Shown in pieces: positions 17,693 to 26,628 of a stretch of 64,000 nt of DNA (positions are counted from its first letter, which is position 1; every line of letters begins with the position of its first letter). The notes beneath the pieces are model-generated. The model had not been told where the DNA came from, searched no databases, and saw nothing but the letters and a program-made list of their open reading frames with translations. The translations under genes and the position numbers were made by a program. This DNA is from Paraburkholderia bryophila (GTDB lineage Bacteria > Pseudomonadota > Gammaproteobacteria > Burkholderiales > Burkholderiaceae): positions 248,001 to 312,000 of the forward strand of contig NZ_QLTK01000005.1 of NCBI RefSeq assembly GCF_003269035.1. The letters are read 5' to 3'.

Positions 17693-17781
17693 GTCTGTCT
17701 CCTGCTATTGTTTGCCGATGCCTTGCGGTTGGCGCACGCGCTCCGCGTGCCTGGGTCAAAAGCCCAGGTTCAGATTCAGGT

Positions 17782-19521
17782 TCAAGCCGTCCCTTCGACA
17801 CACAATGCGCGTTTCAACGCCTGCGTGACCGCGTCCGCATCGAGCTGCCGCCAACGCGCGCAAACATGCTGGTCCGGCCGGATCAGATAGAACGTGCCGG
17901 GTTTGGCGTCATAGCGCGCGTGCGCGTGGCCTTGCGCGTCGTGAGCGACTTTCACGCTCGCCGAATACGAAACAGAAATGGACGCGGATGCCAGAACCCC
18001 AGCCTGAAGATCGCCACTCGTCACCACCACGAGCTTCAACGGAATCGGTCCGACATTCAGCGATTCCAACGCGGCGCGAGTGGCCGGATCGACACCTTGT
18101 GCGCCGCAGAACAACACCCCGGTGAACTGCTGACCGAGTTGCTGCAGCAGCCAGGCCGGTTGCGCAGCCACCAGAACCGGCGCGTCGACACACGACGCAC
18201 CCGGCACCATCGCACCGTCGAAGCAATCGACGTCCTCCGTGTTCAGCGGCGAATCGCGCAACACCGCCGGCACCGACAGGCGCCCGCTATTCGCTAATTG
18301 CCGCGCAAACGGATGTTGCCGCGAGAGCTTCAGCACCGCGTCGCGGAACACGCGGCTCACGGGGCTCTTTGGCGTGATGAAATCGGTGGAGCGGGTGGAG
18401 TTGCGAATGTTTTCATCGGCGGCGAATTCGCGTTCGCTCGCGTAGGTGTCGAGCAGCGCGTCGGACGCGTTGCCGTCGAGCACCATCGCCAGCTTCCATG
18501 CGAGATTTTCCGCGTCCTGCACGCCGCTATTCGCGCCGCGTGCGCCGAATGGCGACACGCCGTGCGCGGAGTCGCCCGCGAACAGCACGTTGCCGTGCCG
18601 GAAGCGCTCCATGCGCAAACACGAAAACGTATAGACGCTGACCCATTCCAGTTCGAATCTGGCGTCCGCGCCGAGCAACGCGCGCACGCGCGGAATCACA
18701 CGCTCGGGGGTCTTTTCGAGCACCGGATCGGCGTCCCAGCCCAACTGGAAATCGATCCGCCATACGTTGTCCGGCTGACGATGCAGCAACACCGACTGAT
18801 TCGGATGAAACGGCGGATCGAACCAGAACCAGCGCTCGGTCGGAAAGTCCGCTTCCATCTTGACGTCGGCGATCAGGAAGCGGTCCTTGAACGTGACGCC
18901 CTTGCTGTCGAGCCCCATCAGCGTGCGCATGGGGCTGCGCGAGCCGTCCGCGGCGACGACATAGCGGCCGCGCAGCGGGTACTGCCCTTGCGGCGTGTCG
19001 ATCGTCAACGTCACGCTGGCTTCGTGCGAGCCCGGCGCGCCGTTCTGCTGCACGCCGACCACCTTGCTCTTCCAGCGGATCTCGAGATTCGGCAATGCCT
19101 GCGCACGTTCGAGCAGGAAGCCCTCGACGTAATACTGCTGCAGATTGATAAACGCGGGCCGGTTGTGGCCCGCTTCCGGCTGCAGGTTGAACGTGTAGAC
19201 CAGTTCGTCTTTCAGAAACACCTTGCCGACGTTCCAGCTGATGCCTTTCTCCACCATTCGCTGGCCGCAACCCAGGCGGTCGAAAATATCGAGCGAGCGC
19301 TTCGAAAAGCAGATGGCCCGCGAGCCGGTGGACAACGAACAGTCGTCGTCTACCAGCACGACCGGCACGCCCTGTTGCGCGATATCGATTGCGGTGGCGA
19401 GGCCCACCGGGCCCGCGCCGACCACGATCACCGGATAGGCCGCCTGCTCCGCGTCGCCTTGCGCACTTTGCTCGCGGCACGGCTGGTAGTCGAACGACAG
19501 CGTCTGGTAGTTGATGCTCAT
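17782..19521 (-). CDS. FAD-dependent aromatic monooxygenase (MhpA-like class A hydroxylase)
   Basis: Flavoprotein hydroxylase of 579 residues that would insert oxygen into an aromatic ring using NAD(P)H. It has the three class A motifs: GxGxxG in VIVVGAGPVGLATAIDIAQQ (about residue 31), the DG motif in YVVAADGSRSPMRTLMG (about 187) and the GD motif in VLFAGDSAHGVSPFGARGAN (about 313). The C-terminal 170 residues are the thioredoxin-like tail seen in 3-(3-hydroxyphenyl)propionate hydroxylases. GGAGACTTAAG precedes the ATG. No ring-cleavage dioxygenase is nearby, so the substrate and further pathway are not defined. Confidence 0.9.
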   Translation of the reverse strand: MSINYQTLSFDYQPCREQSAQGDAEQAAYPVIVVGAGPVGLATAIDIAQQGVPVVLVDDDCSLSTGSRAICFSKRSLDIFDRLGCGQRMVEKGISWNVGKVFLKDELVYTFNLQPEAGHNRPAFINLQQYYVEGFLLERAQALPNLEIRWKSKVVGVQQNGAPGSHEASVTLTIDTPQGQYPLRGRYVVAADGSRSPMRTLMGLDSKGVTFKDRFLIADVKMEADFPTERWFWFDPPFHPNQSVLLHRQPDNVWRIDFQLGWDADPVLEKTPERVIPRVRALLGADARFELEWVSVYTFSCLRMERFRHGNVLFAGDSAHGVSPFGARGANSGVQDAENLAWKLAMVLDGNASDALLDTYASEREFAADENIRNSTRSTDFITPKSPVSRVFRDAVLKLSRQHPFARQLANSGRLSVPAVLRDSPLNTEDVDCFDGAMVPGASCVDAPVLVAAQPAWLLQQLGQQFTGVLFCGAQGVDPATRAALESLNVGPIPLKLVVVTSGDLQAGVLASASISVSYSASVKVAHDAQGHAHARYDAKPGTFYLIRPDQHVCARWRQLDADAVTQALKRALCVEGTA

Positions 19522-19569
19522 CTTAAGTCTCCGTCCTGCTCTTCTCGGCGTCGCTGTAGCGCGGTGGGG

Positions 19570-20529
19570 TCAGGCTTGCAGCGCGTCCCACATGTCCTTG
19601 TCGCGTTGCGCGGTCCAGATGCGCGGATGCGTGATACCGCTCGCTTCGTCGAAGGCGCGCGACACGTCGAACGGCAGGCAATGCTCGTAGATAAATACGT
19701 GGCCGAACTTCGGATCCATGGCCTTGCGCGTGTGCGCCATCGCGGCCTTCAGATCGAGTTTCTGTTCGACGGCTTCGCGGCCTTGCTGCAACAGCGTGGT
19801 AACGAAGTCCTTGGTGTAGTCGAGACCTTTGTTGACGTCTTCCGGCGTGGTCAGCGCGGGGCCACGGCCCGGCACCAGCTTGTCGGCCTGCAGCGCGCGC
19901 AGCGCTTCGAGCGTGGCCGGCCACTGTTCGAGTTGGGCGTCGCCGCAATAACACGCCGCGTCGTACTCGACCAGATCGCCGGAGAACAGCACCTTCTGCG
20001 ACGGCAGCCACACGACCGTGTCGCCCTTGGTGTGACCGGCGCCGAGATGCGCAATGCGCACTTCGAGCTTGCCGAGAAACAGCGTCATTTCCTTCTCGAA
20101 CACCAGCGTCGGCCACGTCAAGCCCGGCACGGTTTCGACACCGGCAAACAGACGCGGGAAGCGTTCAATTTCCGACTTCATGTCCGCCTCGCCGCGCTCG
20201 ACGATCATCTCGTAGGTACCGCGGCTCGCGATCACCTGTTGCGCGCCTTCCGCGAAATACGCCGACGCGCCGAGCACACGCACCGCGTGGTAATGCGACA
20301 GCACGACGTATTTGATCGGCTTATCGGTAACGCTGCGGATCTTCGCGATGAGGTCTTGCGCCATGGCCGGCGTGGCGGTGGTGTCGACGATCAGCACGCC
20401 GTCGTCGCCGATGATCACGCCCGAGTTCGGATCGCCTTCAGCGGTGTACGCGTAGGCGTTCTCAGACAACTTCGTCCACGTGACTTTCTTGACTTCCAGA
20501 TCGGCCTGGGATGCGAATGCCTTTGCCAT
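19570..20529 (-). CDS. MBL-fold metallo-hydrolase-like protein with altered metal site
   Basis: Metallo-beta-lactamase-fold protein of 319 residues. The usual HxHxDH motif reads SHYHAVRVLG, so the Asp and following His are Val and Arg. AGHTKGDTVVW supplies the third site-1 His, and FSGDLVEYD keeps the bridging Asp. The final His region reads VPGRGP, with Arg where His is usual. The site-1 ligands are intact and most site-2 ligands lost, which suggests a mononuclear enzyme or altered chemistry. GGGAGACAAGC before MAKAFASQ fixes the start. It is the first gene of the operon with the FAD hydroxylase 48 bases downstream, so it may hydrolyse a product or lactone. Confidence 0.87.
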   Translation of the reverse strand: MAKAFASQADLEVKKVTWTKLSENAYAYTAEGDPNSGVIIGDDGVLIVDTTATPAMAQDLIAKIRSVTDKPIKYVVLSHYHAVRVLGASAYFAEGAQQVIASRGTYEMIVERGEADMKSEIERFPRLFAGVETVPGLTWPTLVFEKEMTLFLGKLEVRIAHLGAGHTKGDTVVWLPSQKVLFSGDLVEYDAACYCGDAQLEQWPATLEALRALQADKLVPGRGPALTTPEDVNKGLDYTKDFVTTLLQQGREAVEQKLDLKAAMAHTRKAMDPKFGHVFIYEHCLPFDVSRAFDEASGITHPRIWTAQRDKDMWDALQA

Positions 20530-20691
20530 GCTTGTCTCCCTCAAAAGTTGGACGTGAGGCGAGACGGCCGGCTGCGCAAGGTGTGCGCGGGCTGGCGGTA
20601 TTGGAGGATTGTCTCGCCCCGTTTTGACTCTGTGACTGCGCCGGTGTGTCGGGGTGAATGCATCTTATGGCTGCGCGAGTTTATTTGTCAA

Positions 20692-20709
20692 TAGCGAAAT
20701 GTATCGCTA
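20692..20709. promoter_or_regulatory. palindromic operator candidate for IclR regulators
   Basis: TAGCGAAATGTATCGCTA has perfect 6-base arms around a 6-base centre. It lies in the divergent region between the MBL-fold gene and the first IclR gene. IclR proteins bind short palindromes in such places. Assignment is by pattern and position. Confidence 0.5.
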
Positions 20710-20819
20710 TACGCAAATCGCACAACACCTAAGATGGAGACAAGGTGGCAACTCCATCGCCTGGGTTTTTAGGCAAGGCCATCGGCTAACATGGACCCTT
20801 TTTACGGACGGGCGCGAGG

Positions 20820-21731
20820 GTGAGCAAAGCAGCGAAACCGGCCGTGGACCAAGGCGCGGGCAGAGACGAAAGCGCGCCGGGCGGCAAGCCGCAACGCGGC
20901 ATTCAGAGCGTGGAAGTGGGCGGCCGCGTGCTGCTGGCGCTTGCGCAGGCGCGCACGCCGCTGGCGTTGTCGGATCTGGCTAGCGCCGCGCAACTCGCGC
21001 CGGGGCAGGCGCACGCCTATCTGGTGAGCCTGAGCCGGCTGGGTCTGATCAAGCGCGACGAACTGTCGGGTCGCTACGAACCCGGGCCGTTATCGCTGCG
21101 GCTCGGCCTGCTGCATCTGCAGAACCAGCCGGCGTTTCGCGCCGCCGTGCCGCGCGTCGCGGCGCTGGCCGAAGCGATTGGCTTCAGCGTGGCGATCTGT
21201 ATTGCCGGGCCGCAAGGGCCGACTATCGTCCGCTATGAGCACGCGGGGTTTCCGCTGCACGTCAATTTGCATGTGGGCACGGTGATGTCGCTGCCGGCTA
21301 CGTCGACGGGACGCGTGTTTTGCGCTTATCTGCCGCGCGGGGTGCTGGATGCGATGTGGGCGAACCAGTCGGGCGCGGGGCGCGAGGTGAATGGCGCAAC
21401 CAGCACAACCGGCGCGACAAACGCAATGAGCGCAATGAACGCGATGACGCCACCCGACGAAAGCGCCGCGTTCGACGCCGCGTTGAACGAGATCCGCGCG
21501 CGCGGTCTTGCACGCAGCGTCGATGCGCCGAGTCCTGGTATCAGCAGCTTGAGCGCGCCGGTGCTCGATGCCGAAGGCGGTTTATCGCTGGCGCTGACGG
21601 TGATCGGCTCGACCGGCGCGATCGATGTCGCCGCCGATGGCCCTATCGCCCGCGCGCTGCTCGCGGCGGCTCATGACATTAGCGCTGAACTCGCCGCTGC
21701 ATCTTCCCTGTTAGCCTCTTCCGCCACGTGA
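20820..21731 (+). CDS. IclR-family transcriptional regulator (first of tandem pair)
   Basis: Regulator of 303 residues starting with GTG. The N-terminal winged helix region (GIQSVEVGGRVLLALAQART then ALSDLASAAQLAPGQAHAYL) leads to the effector domain, with GFSVAICIAGPQGPTIVRYE and LHVNLHVGTVMSLPATSTG. A poorly conserved Thr/Ala/Met-rich insert sits near residues 185-215. It is divergent from the MBL/FAD hydroxylase operon, which it probably controls. Its last four bases overlap the next GTG start, so the two regulators are coupled. Confidence 0.9.
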   Translation: MSKAAKPAVDQGAGRDESAPGGKPQRGIQSVEVGGRVLLALAQARTPLALSDLASAAQLAPGQAHAYLVSLSRLGLIKRDELSGRYEPGPLSLRLGLLHLQNQPAFRAAVPRVAALAEAIGFSVAICIAGPQGPTIVRYEHAGFPLHVNLHVGTVMSLPATSTGRVFCAYLPRGVLDAMWANQSGAGREVNGATSTTGATNAMSAMNAMTPPDESAAFDAALNEIRARGLARSVDAPSPGISSLSAPVLDAEGGLSLALTVIGSTGAIDVAADGPIARALLAAAHDISAELAAASSLLASSAT

Positions 21732-22642
21732 CCGATTCTCTCGACCCCTCTCTCGCCGCTTCCGCCGACGCAAAACCGCAGCGCGGCATCCAGTCGCTCG
21801 ACAGCACCGGCGAGTTGCTGGCGGCGCTCGTCTCGGCGGCGCGGCCGCTGAACTTGCGCGATCTTGCGGCGGCCGCCGGCATGCCGCCGGCCAAAGCGTT
21901 TCCGCATCTGGTGAGTCTGCTGAAGATCGGTTTGCTCAAGCGCGATGCATCGGGCTGTTTCGAGGCCGGGCCGCTCGCGCTGGAACTTGGCTTGATCGGC
22001 TTGCAGCGACTGTCGCCCGCGCGCGAGGCGGAGCCCGAGCTGGTCGAGCTGGCGGCGTCGACGGCGATGAGCGTCGCGATGGCGGTGCTGGGGCCGCTTG
22101 GGCCGACTGTCGTGCGTCTGGAGGAATCGGCGCGGCCACTGCATGTGAGCTTGCGGGTCGGCACGGTGATGTCGCTGGTGAATACGGCAATTGGCCGCGT
22201 GTTCGCCGCTTATGTCGCCGACGACGTGCGCGCCGGTCTGCTGACGCAGGATCATCTGCGGCTGGCGGGCGCGGACGCGGCGGATATTTTCGCGGCGAAC
22301 GCGCGCGGAGCGGGAGCGGGAGCGGGTGTGTCGAAGACGGTCGATGCAAACGGCGGCGTGGCCTCTGCGTTAACGCCATTGACTCAAGCCTACGCGCAGC
22401 GCCTCGCGCAAATCCGCGCTAACGGTATCGATACGGCGTTGAGCCGCCCTGTGCCTGGCATCAATACACTGGCCGCGCCGGTGCTGGATCACACCGGCAG
22501 CATCTGTCTCGTGCTCGCGCTGATGGGACCGAGCGGCAGCTTCGATAGCGATCCGACGGGCGGCCCGGCGCAGACCTTGCGCGCCGCGACGCTGAGATTG
22601 TCGCGGCGGTTTGGGTGGATGACGGCGACGAGCGGGGCGTGA
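21728..22642 (+). CDS. IclR-family transcriptional regulator (second of tandem pair)
   Basis: Paralogue of the preceding protein, 304 residues, GTG start overlapping the previous stop (GTGA). Both share KPQRGIQS at the start of the DNA-binding domain, and LHVSLRVGTVMSLVNTAIGR here matches LHVNLHVGTVMSLPATSTGR there. It too has a Gly/Ala-rich insert (about residues 195-215) in the effector domain. The two may form a heteromeric regulator, or may answer to different aromatic ligands. This is inferred from coupling only. Confidence 0.9.
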   Translation: MTDSLDPSLAASADAKPQRGIQSLDSTGELLAALVSAARPLNLRDLAAAAGMPPAKAFPHLVSLLKIGLLKRDASGCFEAGPLALELGLIGLQRLSPAREAEPELVELAASTAMSVAMAVLGPLGPTVVRLEESARPLHVSLRVGTVMSLVNTAIGRVFAAYVADDVRAGLLTQDHLRLAGADAADIFAANARGAGAGAGVSKTVDANGGVASALTPLTQAYAQRLAQIRANGIDTALSRPVPGINTLAAPVLDHTGSICLVLALMGPSGSFDSDPTGGPAQTLRAATLRLSRRFGWMTATSGA

Positions 22643-22682
22643 CGCTCGACGCCTCATTGCAGGTCGGTCGCCTGGCAATGCG

Positions 22683-25394
22683 TTAAAGCTCGGGCCGCTC
22701 GCTGCCGATCGCCCGCCGCCGATACCACGACCAGCCAGCGCCCATCACACCGGCAAACACCAGCACCCCAATCAACGCAACGCGCTTCTTATGGCGCCCG
22801 GCATCGCGCCGCATGTCGCGCCACGCCTGCGTATAAGTGAAGGTCGCCGCCGCCTTGAAATCCGGCTCCGGGCACAGCGAGCCGAACGACCCGCCGAAAT
22901 CCACGTACGCCCCTTCCTTCACATAGCGCTTGTAAAAACCCTGCGCGCGCTCGGGATCGTAGGTGTGCATCCAGTCCGTCCCGCGGCACAGCACGGCGGC
23001 AAACGCCTGGGAGCGCGCGGGCAATGCGTCGGCCGCTTTCGCGATGTAGCCGGCGGCAATCTCGCGGTAGTGAAAACGCGTCAACGGCTGGCTTTCGCTT
23101 GCGGCGTAGCGGCGCTTTTCGTCGGCGGTGACGAACGGTCCAGCCAGATCGTCGTCCGCGCGCGTCGTGGGCGTTTCGGGCGTATGCGGCTGTTGCGCCG
23201 ACGCGGCGGCGGCGTCGCTGGCCGCGTTCGTGTCCGAAGCCCGCGCCACATGCGCGCCGATCACACCCGAGCGCCCCGAACCGCCCTCGAAATCGCCGTC
23301 GATGTCGTGATAATCCGGCCCCTGCTCGTAGCCCATCAACTCCATGCCGAACTGTTTCGCGAGCGTCGCCGCTGCGAACCAGCCGCGCGCGCGATTCGTG
23401 CGGGTCCACGCGTGCTGCGCCTGATCGAGCGCGGCGCCGTAGTCGTGCGCAAGCTCGCGCAGATGAAGTTGCGTGCGCACAGTTTGGCCGTTTTTCCAGT
23501 CGTACGAGCTGTAACGCGGATCGTCGTCGGCGGGAAAATACGGCAGCGCTTCGTCGATCCGGCCGTCTCTCAGAAGGCGGCGTGCCAGTAGATAGCGCAA
23601 CGCGTCGCCGGCGGACGGCCGCGCCCCGTAATACGCGTTCGGATCAGTCGGTAGCGGCGGCGCGACGGACCACGTCGGCACGCGCGTATCGACGAAGTGC
23701 TTCAACTCGTCCGTGGTGAGCACGCGCTCCGCGATGTAGGCCATATCGCTGCCGTACGCGATTTCGGTGACCGAGTCTTCGTTCACGCTCGCGTCGTTGC
23801 GTCGCGAGGCGGCGTCGAACAGATAACCGAGCGCCTCGACATACTGTCCACGCGACAAGGTCAGCACGGCCTGCTCGCCTTTGATCAATCGCACACCCGC
23901 TGGCTCCACGCTCGAATCGGCGGCTGGAAACCCCTTCGAGGCCTGCGCATAAGCCTGCACGGCCGCGGCCGTATCGCCCCGGCGTAACGCGAGTTTCGCG
24001 CTTACCCAACTCGCCAGCGCGCTGTGCTCGCGCGCCGCCAGCATGCCGGCGAAGTCGTAGCGGCCCACGCGATACGCCAGCGCCGCCAGACGATCGGCGC
24101 CCGCGACATGATCGATGCCGCGTTGCCGGATTGCCTCCACCAACGCGACCAACGCGGGATTCGGCTTGATGCCGTGGTCACCACGCGCGGCATCGGCATA
24201 GCCGGTCGGCCCGAAGCTGTTGTCGTAGCCGCCGTAGTATTCGAACGCGCTCGCCGGTTGGTCGTTGACGATATCGCCTTCGCGCGCGAGCGCATACGCT
24301 ACCAACAGACGTTGCGCGACCGGATCGTCGATCAGCGACGCGACCCTCGTCTTGCCGGCTAATGCCCATGCCGCGATGAATTGCAGGGACTCCACGCCGC
24401 TCACGCCGCCCCGCGCTGCTTGCTGCGCATAGAGTCCGATGGCCCGCTTCAGGTTTGTGGGCGTGATCGCCGCGGCGCAGGGGGTGTCGTTCAGGAAGCT
24501 GCGGTAATCGCAATGCTTGTCGGATTTCGGATCGTACAGATAGGTCAGCGCTTCATCGCCGAAACTGGCGACCGCGAGGCCTTGCGGATCGGGCGCGCCG
24601 TTCGCGGCGAGCGCGCGCGGACGTGCGTAGGCTGCGGGCAACGCGGCAGTGAGGGTCTTGCACGTGTCGGCATCGGAGCAGGCATCGGCACGCGCCTGGG
24701 CTATCGCCGCGAGTTCGGTTGCCGCTGCGACGGAGCGCGGCGCGCCCGATGGAGCGGGTAGCGCGAGGATCGCTTCGAGGCGGGTCGTGGCGCGAGTCAG
24801 CAGAGACTCTTTGCTGGGGCATGCGGATGACGCGACGGCGGCGCTCGACGACGCAGTGGCTGAGTCGGGCGCGGCCTGATTCGAAGCGTGGGTATCGGAA
24901 GCCGCCGTGCTGGATGCCGCCGCGCCTGGTACTGCGTCTGGCGCAGCCTCACTGGCAGCGCCCGCCGACGCAGCCGCTGTACTCGCGCAACCCGTCAGCG
25001 CGTGCGTATAGTCCACGTCGGCCGCGGCATAGAGACGTTGCGCGTCCGGCACACCGGCACCTAGCACATACGCCGCGTCGCCGTCGGCGGCTTTGGCCAT
25101 CGCGGCAAGCGTCGTAATCTGCGCGGACGTCAAACCGGCCACCATCGCCTTCGCCGGATCCACCGGTTGTGCGCCCGCCGCAACCGGCACCGCTTCGGGC
25201 GCCAGCAAATGATCGTTCGGCGTCACGAGCCGCGCGACCTCATAAGCAAACGAATTGGTCGGCGTACCGGACAACGTGCCCGCGCGATTGTCGAGCAATT
25301 GCAGCTGAAAAAACGGTCCACATGCGTGGACGATCACAGCGCCGGCCAGCAGCGCGAACGCGCCGCCGAATGCGACATATTTACGGTTCAACAT
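22683..25394 (-). CDS. large exported protein of unknown function, C-terminally anchored
   Basis: Predicted 903-residue protein, not assigned to a family. MLNRKYVAFGGAFALLAGAV followed by IVHACGPFF looks like a signal sequence with a lipobox-like Cys; a second hydrophobic stretch (VALIGVLVFAGVMGAGW) near the C-terminus precedes a basic tail. The middle looks alpha-helical and repeat-like, with motifs such as YYGGYDNSFGP. Two Ala/Ser-rich low-complexity inserts occur (about residues 140-190 and 750-780). The start lies 14 bases inside the DUF3142 gene, with AAGG upstream, so the genes are coupled. It is last of three envelope genes. Confidence 0.75.
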   Translation of the reverse strand: MLNRKYVAFGGAFALLAGAVIVHACGPFFQLQLLDNRAGTLSGTPTNSFAYEVARLVTPNDHLLAPEAVPVAAGAQPVDPAKAMVAGLTSAQITTLAAMAKAADGDAAYVLGAGVPDAQRLYAAADVDYTHALTGCASTAAASAGAASEAAPDAVPGAAASSTAASDTHASNQAAPDSATASSSAAVASSACPSKESLLTRATTRLEAILALPAPSGAPRSVAAATELAAIAQARADACSDADTCKTLTAALPAAYARPRALAANGAPDPQGLAVASFGDEALTYLYDPKSDKHCDYRSFLNDTPCAAAITPTNLKRAIGLYAQQAARGGVSGVESLQFIAAWALAGKTRVASLIDDPVAQRLLVAYALAREGDIVNDQPASAFEYYGGYDNSFGPTGYADAARGDHGIKPNPALVALVEAIRQRGIDHVAGADRLAALAYRVGRYDFAGMLAAREHSALASWVSAKLALRRGDTAAAVQAYAQASKGFPAADSSVEPAGVRLIKGEQAVLTLSRGQYVEALGYLFDAASRRNDASVNEDSVTEIAYGSDMAYIAERVLTTDELKHFVDTRVPTWSVAPPLPTDPNAYYGARPSAGDALRYLLARRLLRDGRIDEALPYFPADDDPRYSSYDWKNGQTVRTQLHLRELAHDYGAALDQAQHAWTRTNRARGWFAAATLAKQFGMELMGYEQGPDYHDIDGDFEGGSGRSGVIGAHVARASDTNAASDAAAASAQQPHTPETPTTRADDDLAGPFVTADEKRRYAASESQPLTRFHYREIAAGYIAKAADALPARSQAFAAVLCRGTDWMHTYDPERAQGFYKRYVKEGAYVDFGGSFGSLCPEPDFKAAATFTYTQAWRDMRRDAGRHKKRVALIGVLVFAGVMGAGWSWYRRRAIGSERPEL

Positions 25395-26628
25395 GAACGG
25401 AGACCTTGTGGTGATCGGTTTCGCCGCAGCGAAGCCAGCCGATATCGCGGCGCATGCCCGCGCGCAACAAGCCGGGTTGTACGCGACGCAGCAGCATGCC
25501 GCGCGCGTCGTAATCGAGTGCATAACCGTTGATGCCGTCCGCGGCCTGGCACGCGGCGTCGGTGCGCACGACCGCGGGCAGCGTCGAATCGGCGTTGCCG
25601 CTACTCACAAGCGACACGTCGAACAGACCCGGCTGCTGCGCATTCGGACGGACGTCGATGCTCATCGCGGCAGTCAGCGGGGCGCGGCTCAAGACAGCGC
25701 GCCAGGTGGTCAGGCTCCATGCGCGCTCGTCGGCGTCGGTGGGCAGGCGGAACCAGACCACGCCCGTCAGGCCGCGCAATTCGTCGCGTTGAATCTGCGC
25801 GACGAACGCCGCGATCTGCCCGGGTTGCGCGACCAGTTCATGCGACAAGCCTTGCGCGAAACCGTTCGCGAGCAGCATCGGACGTTCGCTCTCAATGCCG
25901 GCCACGCGACCATCCATACCCCACGTGACACGCGAGCCGTAAGTGGGCAACGCGACGCGCCATGGCCGCTGGGTGCGTCGCGCGAACGCGTGCAACCAGG
26001 TGCGCGCTTGCGCTGGATCGAACAGGCCCTGCGCCGGGTTCGTCACCGCGTGGACTTGCAGGATGGCGGCGTCGGCTTGCGCCAGCAGCGCCTCGAGCGC
26101 GGGGCTGTCGAGCCAGGTGGGTAGCGCGGTGACCGTCAGCTTGACGGCGGGATCGAGCTGCCCGCGCAGCGCGGCGAGAAACCGCGTGTAGGCCGCAAGT
26201 TTCGAGGTCGCGCAGTCGTGGTCGATTTCAATGGCCGCGAGTGGCACGCCATGCTGTTTCCAGTTGTCGGCGAGTTGAGCGATGCGCGCGGCCGGCAAGC
26301 TGTCCAGATCGTCGAGTTGACCGTCGATTCGCACCACGGCCGTGATCGGCGCACCCGTTGCCGCGAGCGTCGGCCAATCCGGCGACACGACGGTCCAGTC
26401 GTTTTTGTCGTCCTTCTCGGCGGCGAGCACGTGCCACGATTGCACTAGGCCACCGCTCCGCTGGATCGCCGCGTTGACCGACAGCGTCCATTTGCGCTGC
26501 CAGATATAGGCGTCGTTCGGTAACCGCGTCGCCGGACGGCTGCATGCAGCGATCAGCACGACAAGCGACAACGCGACAAAACCGGCGAACGCGCGCCGCT
26601 TTTGTCGCGATGAGCCGCCGTCACTCAT
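25381..26628 (-). CDS. DUF3142 domain lipoprotein
   Basis: Protein of 415 residues. The N-terminus has a basic stretch and a hydrophobic segment ending LVVLIAACSRP, a good lipobox. The body begins NDAYIWQRKWTLSVNAAIQR and contains AIEIDHDCATSKLAAYTRFL, typical of DUF3142, a TIM-barrel-like family without assigned activity. It overlaps the upstream gene by 8 bases and the downstream gene by 14, so all three are translated from one message. A carbohydrate-related envelope role is conceivable from the fold, but unproven. Confidence 0.82.
   Translation of the reverse strand: MSDGGSSRQKRRAFAGFVALSLVVLIAACSRPATRLPNDAYIWQRKWTLSVNAAIQRSGGLVQSWHVLAAEKDDKNDWTVVSPDWPTLAATGAPITAVVRIDGQLDDLDSLPAARIAQLADNWKQHGVPLAAIEIDHDCATSKLAAYTRFLAALRGQLDPAVKLTVTALPTWLDSPALEALLAQADAAILQVHAVTNPAQGLFDPAQARTWLHAFARRTQRPWRVALPTYGSRVTWGMDGRVAGIESERPMLLANGFAQGLSHELVAQPGQIAAFVAQIQRDELRGLTGVVWFRLPTDADERAWSLTTWRAVLSRAPLTAAMSIDVRPNAQQPGLFDVSLVSSGNADSTLPAVVRTDAACQAADGINGYALDYDARGMLLRRVQPGLLRAGMRRDIGWLRCGETDHHKVSVHVEP

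Noticed and set aside
18298..20694. 798-codon open frame on the plus strand
   Set aside because: It runs antisense to the FAD hydroxylase and MBL-fold genes, which have clear motifs. The translation is Arg/His/Val-rich shadow sequence of high-GC codons.
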